From NCBI RefSeq assembly GCF_900114565.1, contig NZ_FOTM01000006.1:130271-194270 (forward strand): a DNA stretch of 64,000 bases. Reading direction: 5' to 3'. Numbering within the stretch: position 1 is the stretch's first letter; each line of letters opens with the position of its first letter. The notes under the pieces are model-generated. The model had not been told where the DNA came from, ran no database searches, and saw nothing but the letters and a program-made list of their open reading frames with translations. The stretch comes from Leifsonia sp. CL147. Its GTDB lineage: Bacteria > Actinomycetota > Actinomycetes > Actinomycetales > Microbacteriaceae. The position numbers and the translations under genes are program-made. Positions 18,444 through 28,696 of this stretch are shown piece after piece.

Positions 18444-19262
18444 GTGGTGGTGAAGTTTCCGTCGTCGTCTGAGGGCGACGCGTCGTCGGGCGACGCGCAG
18501 GAGCGTCTCGCTCCGGTGACTCCTCTCCGGCGATCCGCGCCGGGCCGGAGCGCCGGCGACGACCATCCGTCGCGGGGGAAGGTCGCTCGTCCGGTCGTCG
18601 GACTGCGCTCCGCAGAGCCGAGTGGCGGCGAGCCACGAGCCGGCCGGCCGAGTGAGAGCAGGCAACGCGACTCCACGGTGTCCAACGGCGGGTGGAACAA
18701 CACCTGGGGCGGGGGACCCAGCTCGACAACGGCAGAAGCTGCCGCTGAGGAGGACGAGGAGACGGCATGCCAGGCGCGCAAGACGTCCGGCGTCGCCATC
18801 CGCCAACTCGCACGGCGCGGGATGTCGCGGTGGGAACTGGAACAGGTGCTGATCCGTCGCGAGATCCCGCCGGAGGTCTACGGTCCGGAGCTCGACCGGC
18901 TCGAGACGTTGGGTGTGATCGACGATGCGTCCCTGGCGACGACGCTGGCGTTCACGCAGCACAGCCGCAAGGGACTGGGGCGTTCGGCGATCGAGCAGGA
19001 GTTGAAGCGCCGCCACATCGACCCCGAGCTGATCGGGCTGGCCCTGGCCGACATCGGCCAGGACGATGAGCTGGAACGCGCGATCGAGCTCGCCACGAAG
19101 CGGATCGGCCAGCTTGAAGGCTACGACGACGAGACGGCACGCCGGCGGCTGCACGCGTTTCTCGCCCGCAAGGGATACGCGTCCGAGGTCGTCCGTCAGG
19201 CGATGGAGGCCGCCTTCAGCGGCCGACGTTCCCGTGGCGGCTCGGGCGTCCGCTTCCAGTGA
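18444..19262 (+). CDS. recX: Regulatory protein RecX with long N-terminal extension
   Basis: A RecA modulator. The conserved RecX three-helix repeats begin near residue 112 (RKTSGVAIRQLARRGMSRWELEQVL, then LIRREIPPEVY...LDRLETLGVIDDASLA, then GLGRSAIEQELKRRHID). The total is 272 aa, about 100 longer than typical RecX. The extra N-terminus is Ser/Arg/Gly-rich and likely disordered. The GTG start at 18444 follows GAAGGAG at good spacing, so the extension is probably translated. It is co-transcribed with recA. Confidence 0.9.
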   Translation: MVVKFPSSSEGDASSGDAQERLAPVTPLRRSAPGRSAGDDHPSRGKVARPVVGLRSAEPSGGEPRAGRPSESRQRDSTVSNGGWNNTWGGGPSSTTAEAAAEEDEETACQARKTSGVAIRQLARRGMSRWELEQVLIRREIPPEVYGPELDRLETLGVIDDASLATTLAFTQHSRKGLGRSAIEQELKRRHIDPELIGLALADIGQDDELERAIELATKRIGQLEGYDDETARRRLHAFLARKGYASEVVRQAMEAAFSGRRSRGGSGVRFQ

Positions 19263-19286
19263 CGGCTGCGTAGACTTGTCGCCATC

Positions 19287-20894
19287 ATGAGCATCCTGGA
19301 ACAACGCAGCGTCATCGAGCCCTCGGAGGCGGCCGTCCGCCCGGACGGCCGGGCGCGGACGTACGAGGTGCGCACGTTCGGCTGCCAGATGAACGTCCAC
19401 GACTCCGAGCGACTCAGCGGCTCCCTCGAAGCGGCCGGCTACATCCCGGCCGACGGGGAAGAAGCGGACATCGTCGTCATCAACACGTGCGCCGTGCGCG
19501 AGAACGCCGACAACAAGCTGTACGGCAACCTCGGACACCTCGCGGGTGTCAAGAGGCACCACGAGGGCATGCAGATCGCGGTCGGCGGGTGCCTCGCACA
19601 GAAGGACAAGAACGTCATCCTCGAGAAGGCGCCCTGGGTGGATGTCGTGTTCGGCACCCACAACATGGGCTCGCTGCCGAGCCTTCTCGAGCGCGCCCGT
19701 CACAATGACGCCGCGGAGATCGAGATCCTCGAATCGCTCGAGACGTTCCCCTCGACACTCCCCACCAAGCGGGATTCCTCGTACTCCGGCTGGGTCTCCA
19801 TCTCGGTGGGCTGCAACAACACCTGCACGTTCTGCATCGTGCCGTCCCTCCGAGGCAAAGAGAAGGACCGGAGGCCGGGGGACATCCTCGCCGAGATCCA
19901 GGCGCTCGTGGACGACGGCGCCATCGAGGTGACGCTCCTCGGCCAGAACGTCAACTCGTACGGCGTCGAGTTCGGAGACCGTCAGGCGTTCAGCAAGCTG
20001 TTGCGCGCGGCCGGGCAGATCGACGGCTTGGAGCGGATCCGCTTCACCAGTCCGCATCCCGCCGCATTCACGGACGATGTCATCGACGCGATGGCGGAGA
20101 CGCCGAACGTCATGCCGCAGCTGCACATGCCGCTGCAGTCCGGCTCCGACCGCATCCTGCGCTCCATGCGGCGGTCCTACCGCTCCGAGAAGTTCCTCGG
20201 GATCCTCGATCGCGTGCGCGCCTCGATGCCGGACGCCGCCATCAGCACGGACATCATCGTCGGCTTCCCGGGCGAGACCGAAGAGGACTTCCTCGAGACG
20301 ATGCGCGTCGTCGAGGCCGCACGGTTCGCATCTGCCTTCACGTTCCAGTACTCGATCCGACCGGGCACACCGGCCGCCACCATGGCGGACCAGGTGCCCA
20401 AGGAGATCGTGCAGGACCGCTACGAGCGCCTCGCCGCGCTGCAGGAGCGCATCTCCTGGGAAGAGAACCAGAAGCTGATCGGTCGCGAAGTCGAGCTGCT
20501 CGTCGCCAACGGCGAAGGACGCAAAGACGCCGACACCCACCGGCTCAGCGGACGCGCGCGCGACAGCCGCCTCGTTCATTTCGACGTACCGGCCGGTTCT
20601 GCGACGCCGCGCCCCGGCGATGTCGTCACCGTCCGTGTGACCCAGGCGGCGCCGCATCACCTCATCGCCGATGCGACCGACGGTTCTCCACTGCGCATCC
20701 GCCGGACGCGCGCAGGCGACGCCTGGGATCGCGCGGAGGCCGAGTCCTGTGCGGTCCCCGCGCACGGCTCGGAGGCCGGCGCCTCGGCCGGCCGCGTCTC
20801 GCTCGGTCTCCCGAGCCTGCGCGTGCGCGAACCACTCACGTCGCCGGGCGTCGGCACGATGCCGATCTACGACCCGACGGACGCGCAGCGCTGA
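19287..20894 (+). CDS. miaB: tRNA-2-methylthio-N6-dimethylallyladenosine synthase MiaB
   Basis: A radical-SAM methylthiotransferase that modifies position A37 of tRNA after MiaA. The protein is 535 aa. The N-terminal MTTase domain ([32 protein letters not shown]) supplies three cysteines for one cluster. The radical SAM motif is CNNTCTFC, and a TRAM domain follows near residues 395-465. The last ~65 residues are an Ala/Gly-rich tail absent from most MiaB. TAGACT at 19271-19276 may be its own -10. Its stop codon overlaps the proposed miaA start. Confidence 0.95.
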   Translation: MSILEQRSVIEPSEAAVRPDGRARTYEVRTFGCQMNVHDSERLSGSLEAAGYIPADGEEADIVVINTCAVRENADNKLYGNLGHLAGVKRHHEGMQIAVGGCLAQKDKNVILEKAPWVDVVFGTHNMGSLPSLLERARHNDAAEIEILESLETFPSTLPTKRDSSYSGWVSISVGCNNTCTFCIVPSLRGKEKDRRPGDILAEIQALVDDGAIEVTLLGQNVNSYGVEFGDRQAFSKLLRAAGQIDGLERIRFTSPHPAAFTDDVIDAMAETPNVMPQLHMPLQSGSDRILRSMRRSYRSEKFLGILDRVRASMPDAAISTDIIVGFPGETEEDFLETMRVVEAARFASAFTFQYSIRPGTPAATMADQVPKEIVQDRYERLAALQERISWEENQKLIGREVELLVANGEGRKDADTHRLSGRARDSRLVHFDVPAGSATPRPGDVVTVRVTQAAPHHLIADATDGSPLRIRRTRAGDAWDRAEAESCAVPAHGSEAGASAGRVSLGLPSLRVREPLTSPGVGTMPIYDPTDAQR

Positions 20895-21859
20895 GCGAGA
20901 CATCCATTCGGCCGCTCGTCGCCATCGTCGGCCCGACGGGGACCGGCAAGACCGACCTGTCCCTCGCCGTCGCCGAACGCCTCCTCGCCGCAGGGCAGCC
21001 GGCCGAGATCGTCAATTCGGATGCGATGCAGCTCTACCGCGGCATGGACATCGGAACGGCCAAGCTGCCGTCCGACCAGTGGCGCGGCATCCCGCACCAC
21101 CTCCTCGACGTGCTCGACGTCACCGACGAGGCGACGGTCGCCGCCTATCAAGCCCAGGCGCGGTCCACGATCCGGGACATCCTGGAGCGAGGCGCGGTGC
21201 CCATCCTCGTCGGCGGTTCCGGGTTGTACGTCTCGAGCGTGCTCTTCGACCTGCGCTTCCCCGGAACCGACCCCGAGCTCCGCGCCCGGCTCGAGGCGGA
21301 GCTCACGGAGCACGGACCCGGGATGCTGTTCCAGCGTCTCGCCGAGCTCGACCCGGGCGCCGCGGCACGAATCGGCTCGCGCAACGGCCGTCGCATCGTC
21401 CGCGCGCTCGAGGTCGCCGAACTCACCGGGACAGCGGTGAGCGGCGCACTCCCGGACGAGGCACCGCTCTGGCATGAGCGCACCGCCATCGTCGGCCTCG
21501 CCGCTCCCCGGGACGAGCTCGTTGCGCGGCTCGATGCCCGGGTCGAGCGCATGTGGGCCGACGGGCTCCTCGCCGAAGTGACCGACCTGATCCCGCGCGG
21601 CCTCGACCGCGGCGTCACCGCGCGCCGCGCCATCGGCTACGCGCAGGCGCTGGCCGAGCTCCGCGGCGAACTCACCCGCGCCGAGGCGATCGCGCAGACC
21701 CAGCAGCTGACCCGCCGCTACGCGCGGCGCCAGGTCAGCTGGTTCAAGCGCTACCCCCGCATCCGGTGGCTCGATTACGACGCCCCCGATCTGGTGGATG
21801 CGGCGCTCGCGCTCGTCGACGGCTCAGGCGTCGACGGAGCACCCGCGGAGGATCGCTAG
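20891..21859 (+). CDS. miaA: tRNA dimethylallyltransferase MiaA (probable CTG start)
   Basis: Transfers dimethylallyl to A37 of tRNA, the substrate step for MiaB. The P-loop [19 protein letters not shown], the DSAMQ-like block [18 protein letters not shown], and RRAIGYAQ plus [13 protein letters not shown] are all present. The first in-frame ATG is at 21026, which would delete the P-loop and active-site region. No ATG, GTG or TTG lies in frame in the stretch I checked before it. CTG at 20891 overlaps the miaB TGA (CTGA) and places the P-loop at residue 11 onward, the usual distance. I therefore annotate 322 aa with a CTG start, probably translationally coupled. ATT at 20906 is an alternative. 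Confidence 0.85.
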   Translation: MSETSIRPLVAIVGPTGTGKTDLSLAVAERLLAAGQPAEIVNSDAMQLYRGMDIGTAKLPSDQWRGIPHHLLDVLDVTDEATVAAYQAQARSTIRDILERGAVPILVGGSGLYVSSVLFDLRFPGTDPELRARLEAELTEHGPGMLFQRLAELDPGAAARIGSRNGRRIVRALEVAELTGTAVSGALPDEAPLWHERTAIVGLAAPRDELVARLDARVERMWADGLLAEVTDLIPRGLDRGVTARRAIGYAQALAELRGELTRAEAIAQTQQLTRRYARRQVSWFKRYPRIRWLDYDAPDLVDAALALVDGSGVDGAPAEDR

Positions 21860-21869
21860 GCTGGGACGC

Positions 21870-22748
21870 ATGGCGACCATCCACTTCACCAAGGGTCAGG
21901 GCACGGGCAACGATTTCGTGCTGTACTCCGACCCGGAGGGACGCCTGCCGCTCACACCGGCGCAGATCGCCGAGATCTGCGACCGCCACTTCGGCGTCGG
22001 GGCCGACGGCGTCATCCGCGCGATCCGCTCCGAGCACCTGCCCGAAGGGGAGGCGGCGCTGGCGGAGGACGACGGCGCCACCTGGTTCATGGACTACTCC
22101 AACGCCGACGGCTCGCCCGCCGAGATGTGCGGCAACGGCATCCGCGTCTACGTCCGCTACCTGCTCGAGACCGGACTCGCGGAGCTGGACGAGGGCGCGA
22201 CGCTCGCCATCGGCACCCGGTCCGGGGTGCGCGATGTGCAACGCAGCACGAACGGCTTCCAGGTCGACCTGGGCCGCTGGGACCTCGCGGGCGGCGAGCC
22301 GCTGGTGCGGGCGAAGGAGCTGCCCGTCGCGCGTCCGGGCCTCGGCATCGATATGGGGAACCCGCACGTGGTGGTCGCCCTCGCCGACGAATCCGAGCTC
22401 GAGGCCGCCGACCTCTCGTACATCCCTCACCTGGATCCCGTTCCGGAGCACGGTGCCAACGTGGAGTTCGTGGTGCCGCTCGATCCGCTGGTGAAGGACG
22501 GCGTCGGCCGGATCCGCATGCGCGTGCACGAGCGCGGCAGCGGCGAGACCCTCTCCTGCGGTACCGGAGCGGCGGCCGCGGCCCTCGCTGTCCGCTATTG
22601 GGCCGGAGAGGCGGCGCCGAACAACTGGCGCGTCGAGGTCCCCGGCGGAACCGTCGGCGTCCGCATGTTCCCCACTGAGGACGGCGAGCACGTGGCCCTC
22701 TCGGGCCCCGCCGCCCTCACCTTCACCGGCACCCTCGACCTCGCCTGA
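21870..22748 (+). CDS. dapF: Diaminopimelate epimerase (DapF)
   Basis: Converts LL- to meso-diaminopimelate for lysine and peptidoglycan. The protein is 292 aa. The two catalytic cysteines are Cys87 in AEMCGNGIR and Cys230 in [10 protein letters not shown]. Conserved KGQGTGNDF and GNPHVVV blocks are also present. The start at ATG 21870 lies 7 nt after TAGGCT (21857-21862), giving it its own leaderless promoter although it is only 10 bp after miaA. With dapB and dapA, this makes three diaminopimelate genes in the window. Confidence 0.95.
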   Translation: MATIHFTKGQGTGNDFVLYSDPEGRLPLTPAQIAEICDRHFGVGADGVIRAIRSEHLPEGEAALAEDDGATWFMDYSNADGSPAEMCGNGIRVYVRYLLETGLAELDEGATLAIGTRSGVRDVQRSTNGFQVDLGRWDLAGGEPLVRAKELPVARPGLGIDMGNPHVVVALADESELEAADLSYIPHLDPVPEHGANVEFVVPLDPLVKDGVGRIRMRVHERGSGETLSCGTGAAAAALAVRYWAGEAAPNNWRVEVPGGTVGVRMFPTEDGEHVALSGPAALTFTGTLDLA

Positions 22749-22767
22749 CCCGCCCCCGCCCCCCAAG

Positions 22768-22843
22768 CCCCACCGTCGAGTACACAAAGTTTGCACGCGA
22801 CACGCCCCTCGAGCGTGCAGTCTCTGCGGACTCGATGGTGGGG
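22768..22843. repeat. Nested 76-bp palindromic element between convergent genes
   Basis: The outer arms CCCCACCGTCGAGT (22768-22781) and ACTCGATGGTGGGG (22830-22843) match at 13 of 14 positions. An inner pair TGCACGC/GCGTGCA (22792-22798, 22813-22819) forms a second stem. It lies between the convergent dapF and methyltransferase genes. It may terminate both, or be a copy of a dispersed palindromic repeat. Confidence 0.6.
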
Positions 22844-22859
22844 CGCAGGGGGCAGGACG

Positions 22860-23471
22860 TCAGGGGCGGGCGCGGACGCGGAGGACGCGGTAGCCCTTGG
22901 AGGTGGCGGCGCGGCTCGTGGACAGCTCCGGGAACGTGGTCTGCATCCAGCGGTGGAGGGAGTCGCTGCCCAGGTTCCGCTGGATGACGAGCCACGCATC
23001 CGAGCCGGGCTCCAGACGCGGCAGCCAGCGCTCCAGGATGTTGTGCAGCTCGTTCTTGCCGACCCGGATGGGCGGGTTCGACCAGATCGTCGTGAATCGG
23101 ACGTCGTCCGGAACATTATCGGGCGTCACGGGGTTTACATTGGTGAGACCGAGCTTCTGCGCATTCCTGCGCACCACATCCAGCGCTCGGGTATTGACAT
23201 CGACGGCCCAGACGGTCGCGTGAGGGGATTCGAGAGCAAGTGTGAGAGCCAGCGGCCCCCAGCCGCAGCCGAGGTCGAGCAACTGACCGCCGGGCGGCGC
23301 CGCGGGGACATGGTCCAGCAGCACACGTGTGCCCATATCGATGCGCTCCGGGCTGAAGATCCCGTTGGCCGTCATGAGCTCGTAGCTCTGCCCGGCCAGG
23401 CGCGCGGTGAACGGGCGCAGGTTCAGCTCGCTCTCGGGCGCCGGGGAAAAGTAGTGATCTCCGCTGGCCAT
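22860..23471 (-). CDS. Class I SAM-dependent methyltransferase, RsmC-like
   Basis: A 203-aa methyltransferase. The SAM motif is LLDLGCGWGPLALTLALES, with the acidic ribose-binding AVDVNTRALDVVRRNA. The catalytic-type NPPIR motif is typical of N6/N2 base methylases. The family resembles 16S rRNA guanine-N2 methyltransferases of the RsmC/YbxB type; the exact target is inferred. TACGGT lies 6 nt before the ATG on the minus strand, so the mRNA is probably leaderless. It is divergent from hflX. Confidence 0.85.
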   Translation of the reverse strand: MASGDHYFSPAPESELNLRPFTARLAGQSYELMTANGIFSPERIDMGTRVLLDHVPAAPPGGQLLDLGCGWGPLALTLALESPHATVWAVDVNTRALDVVRRNAQKLGLTNVNPVTPDNVPDDVRFTTIWSNPPIRVGKNELHNILERWLPRLEPGSDAWLVIQRNLGSDSLHRWMQTTFPELSTSRAATSKGYRVLRVRARP

Positions 23472-23527
23472 ATGCAGACCGTACAGGACACGAACAAACT
23501 AGGGTTAACCCGGATCAGGGGAACTGA

Positions 23528-25060
23528 ATGACTGATGACACTGACACCCGCGACCACGCCGCCGACGACGTCGTCGCCCGCGTGCTCGCCACCGAGCACA
23601 ACCGCGCGACGGTGACGCTCTTCGGCGGGGACACGTCCCGCGCTCAGGCTCTGCAGGCGGACACGACTGCAGGCGGCCTCCACGACGGCGAGCAGCTGGA
23701 GCGCGAGGAGCGCGCCGCCCTCCGCCGCGTCGCCGGCCTCTCGACCGAGCTGCAGGACGTCACCGAGGTCGAGTACCGGCAGCTGCGCCTGGAGAACGTC
23801 GTGCTGATCGGCGTCTACTCGCAGGGTTCGCTGCAGGATGCGGAGAACTCGATGCGCGAACTCGCCGCTCTCGCCGAGACGGCCGGAGCGGCCGTCCTCG
23901 ACGGACTGCTGCAGCGCCGTCCGCATCCCGACCCGAGCACGTACCTCGGCCGGGGCAAGGCAGAGGAGCTGGCCGGGATCGTCCGGGCGCTGGGCGCCGA
24001 CACCGTGATCGCCGACACCGAACTGGCACCGAGCCAGCGCCGCGCGCTGGAGGACGTCGTGAAGGTGAAGGTGATCGACCGCACGGCCGTGATCCTCGAC
24101 ATCTTCAGCCAGCACGCCAAGAGCCGTGAGGGCAAGGCGCAGGTGGAGCTCGCACAGCTCGAGTACCTGCTGCCGCGTCTGCGCGGGTGGGGCGAGTCGA
24201 TGTCCCGTCAGGCCGGTGGCCAGGTGGGCGGCGCGGGAGCCGGCATGGGCTCGCGCGGTCCCGGTGAGACGAAGATCGAGTTGGATCGCCGCCGCATCCA
24301 CACCCGGATGGCCCGGCTGCGCAAGCAGATCGCGGGCTTCAAGCCGGCCCGCGAGGCGAAGCGCGCGAACCGCAACCGCAACTCGGTGCCGTCGGTGGCC
24401 ATCGCCGGCTACACCAACGCGGGGAAGTCGAGCCTCCTGAACCGCGTGACGAAGGCCGGCGTGCTGGTCGAGAACGCGCTGTTCGCGACGCTGGATGCGA
24501 CCGTGCGCCGCTCGGTCACGGCCGACGGCCGCCTCTACACGCTGGCGGACACCGTCGGCTTCGTCCGCAACCTGCCGCACCAGCTGGTGGAGGCGTTCCG
24601 CTCGACGCTGGAGGAGGTCGCCGATTCGGACGTCATCCTCCACGTGGTGGACGGCTCGCATCCCGACCCCGCGTCGCAGCTGGCGACGGTGCGCGACGTG
24701 ATCGGCGAGGTGGGCGCGCGGGAGATCCCGGAGATCGTGGTCTTCAACAAGGCCGACCTGATCCCCGCGGACGACCGGCTGGTCCTGCGTGGTCTCGAGC
24801 CGGATGCGATCTTCGTGTCGGCGCGCACCGGCGAGGGCGTGGATGAGGTGCTCGCCGCGATCGCGCGGCTGCTGCCCGACCCGTCCCTCCAGGTCGAGCT
24901 GGTCGTGCCGTACGACCGCGGCGACCTGATCTCGGCTCTGCACGAGCGCGGCCGGGTCATCTCGACCGAGTACGTGGAGGAGGGCACGCGCGTCACCGCC
25001 CGGATCATGCCGGAGTACCACGCGGCGTTCGAACCGTTCGAAGTGACGCCGACAGCATAG
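23528..25060 (+). CDS. hflX: GTPase HflX
   Basis: A ribosome-associated GTPase that can rescue or split stalled ribosomes. The protein is 510 aa. The N-terminal HflX domain includes PDPSTYLGRGKAEEL and VKVIDRTAVILDIFSQHAKSREGKAQVELAQLEYLLPRL. The Gly-rich linker SRQAGGQVGGAGAGMGSRGPGETK is also family-typical. The G domain has GYTNAGKSS near residue 296, DTVGF and NKAD. The ATG follows AGGGGAA. A perfect palindrome GGGTTAACCC (23502-23511) lies in the divergent promoter region. Confidence 0.94.
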   Translation: MTDDTDTRDHAADDVVARVLATEHNRATVTLFGGDTSRAQALQADTTAGGLHDGEQLEREERAALRRVAGLSTELQDVTEVEYRQLRLENVVLIGVYSQGSLQDAENSMRELAALAETAGAAVLDGLLQRRPHPDPSTYLGRGKAEELAGIVRALGADTVIADTELAPSQRRALEDVVKVKVIDRTAVILDIFSQHAKSREGKAQVELAQLEYLLPRLRGWGESMSRQAGGQVGGAGAGMGSRGPGETKIELDRRRIHTRMARLRKQIAGFKPAREAKRANRNRNSVPSVAIAGYTNAGKSSLLNRVTKAGVLVENALFATLDATVRRSVTADGRLYTLADTVGFVRNLPHQLVEAFRSTLEEVADSDVILHVVDGSHPDPASQLATVRDVIGEVGAREIPEIVVFNKADLIPADDRLVLRGLEPDAIFVSARTGEGVDEVLAAIARLLPDPSLQVELVVPYDRGDLISALHERGRVISTEYVEEGTRVTARIMPEYHAAFEPFEVTPTA

Positions 25061-25090
25061 GCCGAACGCCGCGGCCAGCACGCCCGGCGA

Positions 25091-25160
25091 GCGGAATCGA
25101 GGCCGGACGGGACCGACTGTGTCGAAGGATGACGCGGACGATTCCGTCCGGCCTCTCCGC
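25091..25160 (+). terminator. Large hairpin downstream of hflX
   Basis: GAGGCCGGACGG (25099-25110) pairs perfectly with 25144-25155, and the flanking GCGGA/TCCGC extends the stem. The loop is 33 nt. There is no T-tract. A TAGATT box follows at 25165-25170 and may start the metF transcript, so the hairpin probably insulates hflX from metF. Confidence 0.5.
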
Positions 25161-25207
25161 TTGCTAGATTGCCAGTCAACCGAAGCGGGCGACCGCTGAC
25201 GTGGTGC

Positions 25208-25276
25208 GACAGCCGAGCCCGGCACCCGCCCGTGCGATCCCGCAAGCCTGTGTGCGGGGTGTCCCGTGCCGCTGTC
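25208..25276 (+). ncRNA. Structured metF leader, candidate cis-regulatory RNA
   Basis: Three nested stems can form. P1 is GACAGC (25208-25213) with GCTGTC (25271-25276). P2 is GGCAC (25221-25225) with GTGCC (25266-25270). P3 is ATCCCGC (25237-25243) with GCGGGGT (25254-25260), closing a 10-nt loop. P2 stacks directly under P1 on its 3' side. It ends 17 nt before the metF ATG, next to the CCGAGG ribosome site. Folding could gate metFE translation. I see a weak likeness to the CCCGGCAACC core of SAM riboswitches but cannot assign a class. Confidence 0.45.
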
Positions 25277-25293
25277 AACCCTCCGAGGATTCC

Positions 25294-26274
25294 ATGAGCT
25301 GTACCGACGTCCGGTACTCCTTCGAGCTGTACCCTCCGCGCTCCGAGCGTGCGGCCGCGTCCCTTCCCGCGACGATCGACCGCCTGGCTGCCACGCACCC
25401 GGACTTCATCTCGGTGACCTACGGTGCCGGCGGCTCCTCGCGCAGCGCATCCCTCGAGGTCCTGCGCTACATCATCGACAACACGGACGTCAGCCCGATG
25501 GCGCACCTGACCTGCGTCGGCTCGTCGCATGAGGAGGCCAACCGGCTCATCCGGGAGTTCCTGGATGCCGGCGTCCGGCGCTTCCTCGCCGTGCGGGGCG
25601 ACCCGCCCGCCGGTCTGCCGGAGGGCGACGACGGCATCGGCGACATCCGGACGACAGCAGAGCTGGTGCAGCTCATCCACCGGGTGCAGGCCGAGCGGTC
25701 GCCGTACGGCGAGCTGGTCGTGCCCGAGCTGCGCGCGCAGGCCGTGCTCCAGCACCGGGAGCACGTCCAGATCGCCGTCGCCGCGTTCCCGAACGGGCAC
25801 CCGTCCTCCCACTCCGTGTCGCAGGACATCGACGCGCTGCTCGCCAAGCAGGCCGCCGGCGCGAATCTCGGGATCACCCAGCTGTTCTTCCACGCCGAGG
25901 ACTACCTGCACTTCGCGCAGCGTGCGGCCGAGGCCGGCGTCGCGTTCCCCATCCTGCCCGGCATCATGCCGGTCACCAGCCCCGCGCGCCTGAAGCGGAT
26001 GCTCGAGCTGAGCGGCGAGGACCTCCCGAGCGATCTGGCGATCGAGCTGGAGGTCGAGCCGACCGACGAGGGCCGGCGCGAGATCGGCGTCGCCTGGGCC
26101 GCTCGCCTCGGCGAGAGGCTCCTGGCGGGCGGCGCTCCCGGCCTCCACCTGTATACGTTCAACCAGCACGAGGCGGTCCTCTCGGTTCTCGACCGCATCG
26201 GCGCCCTCCCCTCTTCCGACCACCGTGACAGCACCCTCCCCGAGAAATCGGCCACTGAAAAGGAACCAGCATGA
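25294..26274 (+). CDS. metF: Methylenetetrahydrofolate reductase (MetF)
   Basis: Reduces 5,10-methylene-THF to 5-methyl-THF, the methyl donor for methionine. The protein is 326 aa with the TIM-barrel signatures [55 protein letters not shown] and [12 protein letters not shown] 25294 follows CGAGG, and the preceding in-frame GTG at 25201 lies inside the folded leader. Its stop overlaps metE by ATGA, indicating coupled synthesis of methyl donor and methyltransferase. Confidence 0.94.
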   Translation: MSCTDVRYSFELYPPRSERAAASLPATIDRLAATHPDFISVTYGAGGSSRSASLEVLRYIIDNTDVSPMAHLTCVGSSHEEANRLIREFLDAGVRRFLAVRGDPPAGLPEGDDGIGDIRTTAELVQLIHRVQAERSPYGELVVPELRAQAVLQHREHVQIAVAAFPNGHPSSHSVSQDIDALLAKQAAGANLGITQLFFHAEDYLHFAQRAAEAGVAFPILPGIMPVTSPARLKRMLELSGEDLPSDLAIELEVEPTDEGRREIGVAWAARLGERLLAGGAPGLHLYTFNQHEAVLSVLDRIGALPSSDHRDSTLPEKSATEKEPA

Positions 26275-28619
26275 CCGACAGCACACGAGCCCCCTTCCCG
26301 GCGGGCACGATCATCGGCTACCCGCGCATCGGCCGCCGCCGTGAGCTCAAGAAGGCCGTCGAGGCCTTCTGGGCGGGCAGCATCGGCGCCGACGAGCTGG
26401 AGGCGACCGCAGCACAGCTTCGCGCGACGACGCGGGAGCGCCTGGCCTCGCTCGGCCTCGGCCGGACCGACGCCTCCATCCCCGAGAGCTTCAGCTTCTA
26501 CGACCAGGTGCTGGATGCGGCCGTCACCGTCGGTGCCGTGCCGTCGCGTTTCGCCGCGCTCGCGGCGGCCGACGGGTCGCTCGATCTGGCGGGCTACTTC
26601 ACGATCGCCCGCGGCGAGGGGGACAACGCGCCGCTGGAGATGACCAAGTGGTTCGACTCGAACTACCACTACCTGGTGCCGGAGATCGGGCCGGAGACGG
26701 ACTTCCGCCTCGCCTCCGACCGGATCGTGCGCGAGTTCGAGGAGAGCCGGGCCGCCGGATTCGTCACCCGCCCCGTCGTGGTCGGGCCGGTCACGTTCCT
26801 GCTGCTCAGCAAGCCGAGCGACGACGCGCCGGAGGGCTTCCGCCCGCTGTCGCGGCTGGCGGACCTCCTGCCCGTCTACCGCGAGCTCCTCGCCCGCCTG
26901 GCCGCCGCCGGAGCGCCGTGGGTGCAGCTGGACGAGCCGGCCCTCGTCAGCGAGAGCATCGACGAGTCCCGGGATGCGGTGCTCGCCGCCGTGCGGACCG
27001 CCTACGACCAGCTGGGTGCAGCAGCCGACCGGCCGGCGATCTTCGTCGCGGCGCCCTACAACAGCCTGGACGACGCCCTCCCCGTCCTCGCCGCCACGCC
27101 GGTCGAGGCGATCTCCCTCGACCTGGTCCGCGGAACGGTTCCCTCGGGGCTCGACGCGGCCACCGCATCCGCTCTTCGCCGGAAGACGATCGTGGGCGGC
27201 GTGATCGACGGCCACAACATCTGGCGAGGCGACCTGGAGGCGGCCTTCGGGACGCTCACCGAGCTCCTCTCGCTCAGCCCCGACGTCGCGGTCTCGACGT
27301 CGACGTCGCTGCTGCACGTTCCGCACGATGTGGACGACGAGCCGAACCTGGATGCGCGGCTGAAGTCGTGGCTGGCGTTCGCCGACCAGAAGGTGGCCCA
27401 GGTCGCCGTGCTCGCGCGCGGCATCGTCGACGGGCACGAGGCGATCCAGGACGAGCTGACCGCTGCGACCGCTGCGCTCGCCGACCGTGCGTCCGCGCCG
27501 GGCGTCCGCGTTCCGGCCGTGCGCGAGCGCGAGGCCGCGCTGACCCGGGCGGACTTCCGCCGCGGCGACTACGCCTCGCGCCTGGCGGCCCAGGACGAGG
27601 CGCTTGCGCTGCCGTTCCTCCCCACGACGACCATCGGGTCGTTCCCGCAGACGCCGGACATCCGGCGCGCCCGCGCCCAGCTCGCCAAGGGCCTCATCAC
27701 CGAGGCCGAGTACCTGGGCCGGATGCGCGAGGAGATCAAGCGCGTCGTCGACCTCCAGGAGGAGATCGGGATCGACGTCATCGTGCACGGCGAGCCCGAG
27801 CGCAACGACATGGTGCAGTACTTCGCCGAGAACCTGGACGGCTTCGCGGTCACGCAGAACGGCTGGGTGCAGTCGTACGGCTCCCGCTGCACGCGCCCGT
27901 CGATCCTCTGGGGCGACGTGTCGCGCCCGGCGCCCATCACGGTCGAGTGGTCGGCGTACACGCAGAGCCTCACCGAGAAGCCGGTGAAGGGGATGCTGAC
28001 CGGCCCGGTCACGATCCTCGCGTGGTCCTTCGTGCGCGACGACCAGCCGCTCGGCGAGACCGCCCGCCAGGTGGCGCTCGCGCTGCGCGACGAGATCGCC
28101 GACCTGGAGCAGGCCGGGATCCGCGTCGTGCAGGTGGACGAGCCCGCCCTCCGCGAGCTGCTGCCGCTGAAGAAGGCCGCGCAGGGCGACTACCTGGAGT
28201 GGTCGGTCGGGTCGTTCCGCCTCGCCACCGCCGGTGTCGCGGACGAGACGCAGATCCACACGCACCTCTGCTACTCCGAGTTCGGCGTGGTCATCGACGC
28301 GATCCGCAACCTCGACGCCGACGTGACCAGCATCGAGGCGGCGCGGAGCCGCATGGAGGTCGTGCACGACATCCAGAGCTCCGGCTTCGAGCACGGCATC
28401 GGGCCGGGCGTGTACGACATCCACTCGCCGCGCGTGCCGTCGGTCGCCGAGGTCACCGAGCTGCTCGAGACCGCGCTGAGCGCCATCCCGGGCCGCCAGC
28501 TCTGGGTGAACCCGGACTGCGGGCTGAAGACGCGTGGATACGACGAGACGGTCGCGTCGCTGCGCAACATCATCGAGGCGACGCGGGCCGTGCGCGAGCG
28601 CGCGGCGGTCACGGCCTGA
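26271..28619 (+). CDS. metE: Cobalamin-independent methionine synthase (MetE)
   Basis: 5-methyltetrahydropteroyltriglutamate-homocysteine methyltransferase. The protein is 782 aa with the usual two-barrel layout. The N-terminal half has [20 protein letters not shown]. The C-terminal half has [10 protein letters not shown] and the zinc ligands in [10 protein letters not shown] (His, Cys) and [12 protein letters not shown] (Cys). The length is normal. It overlaps metF by 4 bp and ends at a strong terminator. With metNIQ near 41 kb, it shows the cell can both make and import methionine. Confidence 0.96.
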   Translation: MTDSTRAPFPAGTIIGYPRIGRRRELKKAVEAFWAGSIGADELEATAAQLRATTRERLASLGLGRTDASIPESFSFYDQVLDAAVTVGAVPSRFAALAAADGSLDLAGYFTIARGEGDNAPLEMTKWFDSNYHYLVPEIGPETDFRLASDRIVREFEESRAAGFVTRPVVVGPVTFLLLSKPSDDAPEGFRPLSRLADLLPVYRELLARLAAAGAPWVQLDEPALVSESIDESRDAVLAAVRTAYDQLGAAADRPAIFVAAPYNSLDDALPVLAATPVEAISLDLVRGTVPSGLDAATASALRRKTIVGGVIDGHNIWRGDLEAAFGTLTELLSLSPDVAVSTSTSLLHVPHDVDDEPNLDARLKSWLAFADQKVAQVAVLARGIVDGHEAIQDELTAATAALADRASAPGVRVPAVREREAALTRADFRRGDYASRLAAQDEALALPFLPTTTIGSFPQTPDIRRARAQLAKGLITEAEYLGRMREEIKRVVDLQEEIGIDVIVHGEPERNDMVQYFAENLDGFAVTQNGWVQSYGSRCTRPSILWGDVSRPAPITVEWSAYTQSLTEKPVKGMLTGPVTILAWSFVRDDQPLGETARQVALALRDEIADLEQAGIRVVQVDEPALRELLPLKKAAQGDYLEWSVGSFRLATAGVADETQIHTHLCYSEFGVVIDAIRNLDADVTSIEAARSRMEVVHDIQSSGFEHGIGPGVYDIHSPRVPSVAEVTELLETALSAIPGRQLWVNPDCGLKTRGYDETVASLRNIIEATRAVRERAAVTA

Positions 28620-28640
28620 CCGGTCCTGTCCCAGAACGAC

Positions 28641-28677
28641 GGCGGCCCCGGTACGCGCACAGCGAACCGGGGCCGCC
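28641..28677 (+). terminator. Terminator of the metFE operon
   Basis: GGCGGCCCCGGT and its exact complement form a 12-bp stem around a 13-nt loop, 21 bp after the metE stop. The T-tract is poor, as often in high-GC actinobacteria. Confidence 0.75.
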
Positions 28678-28696
28678 GCCGTGTCAGGATGAGCGC

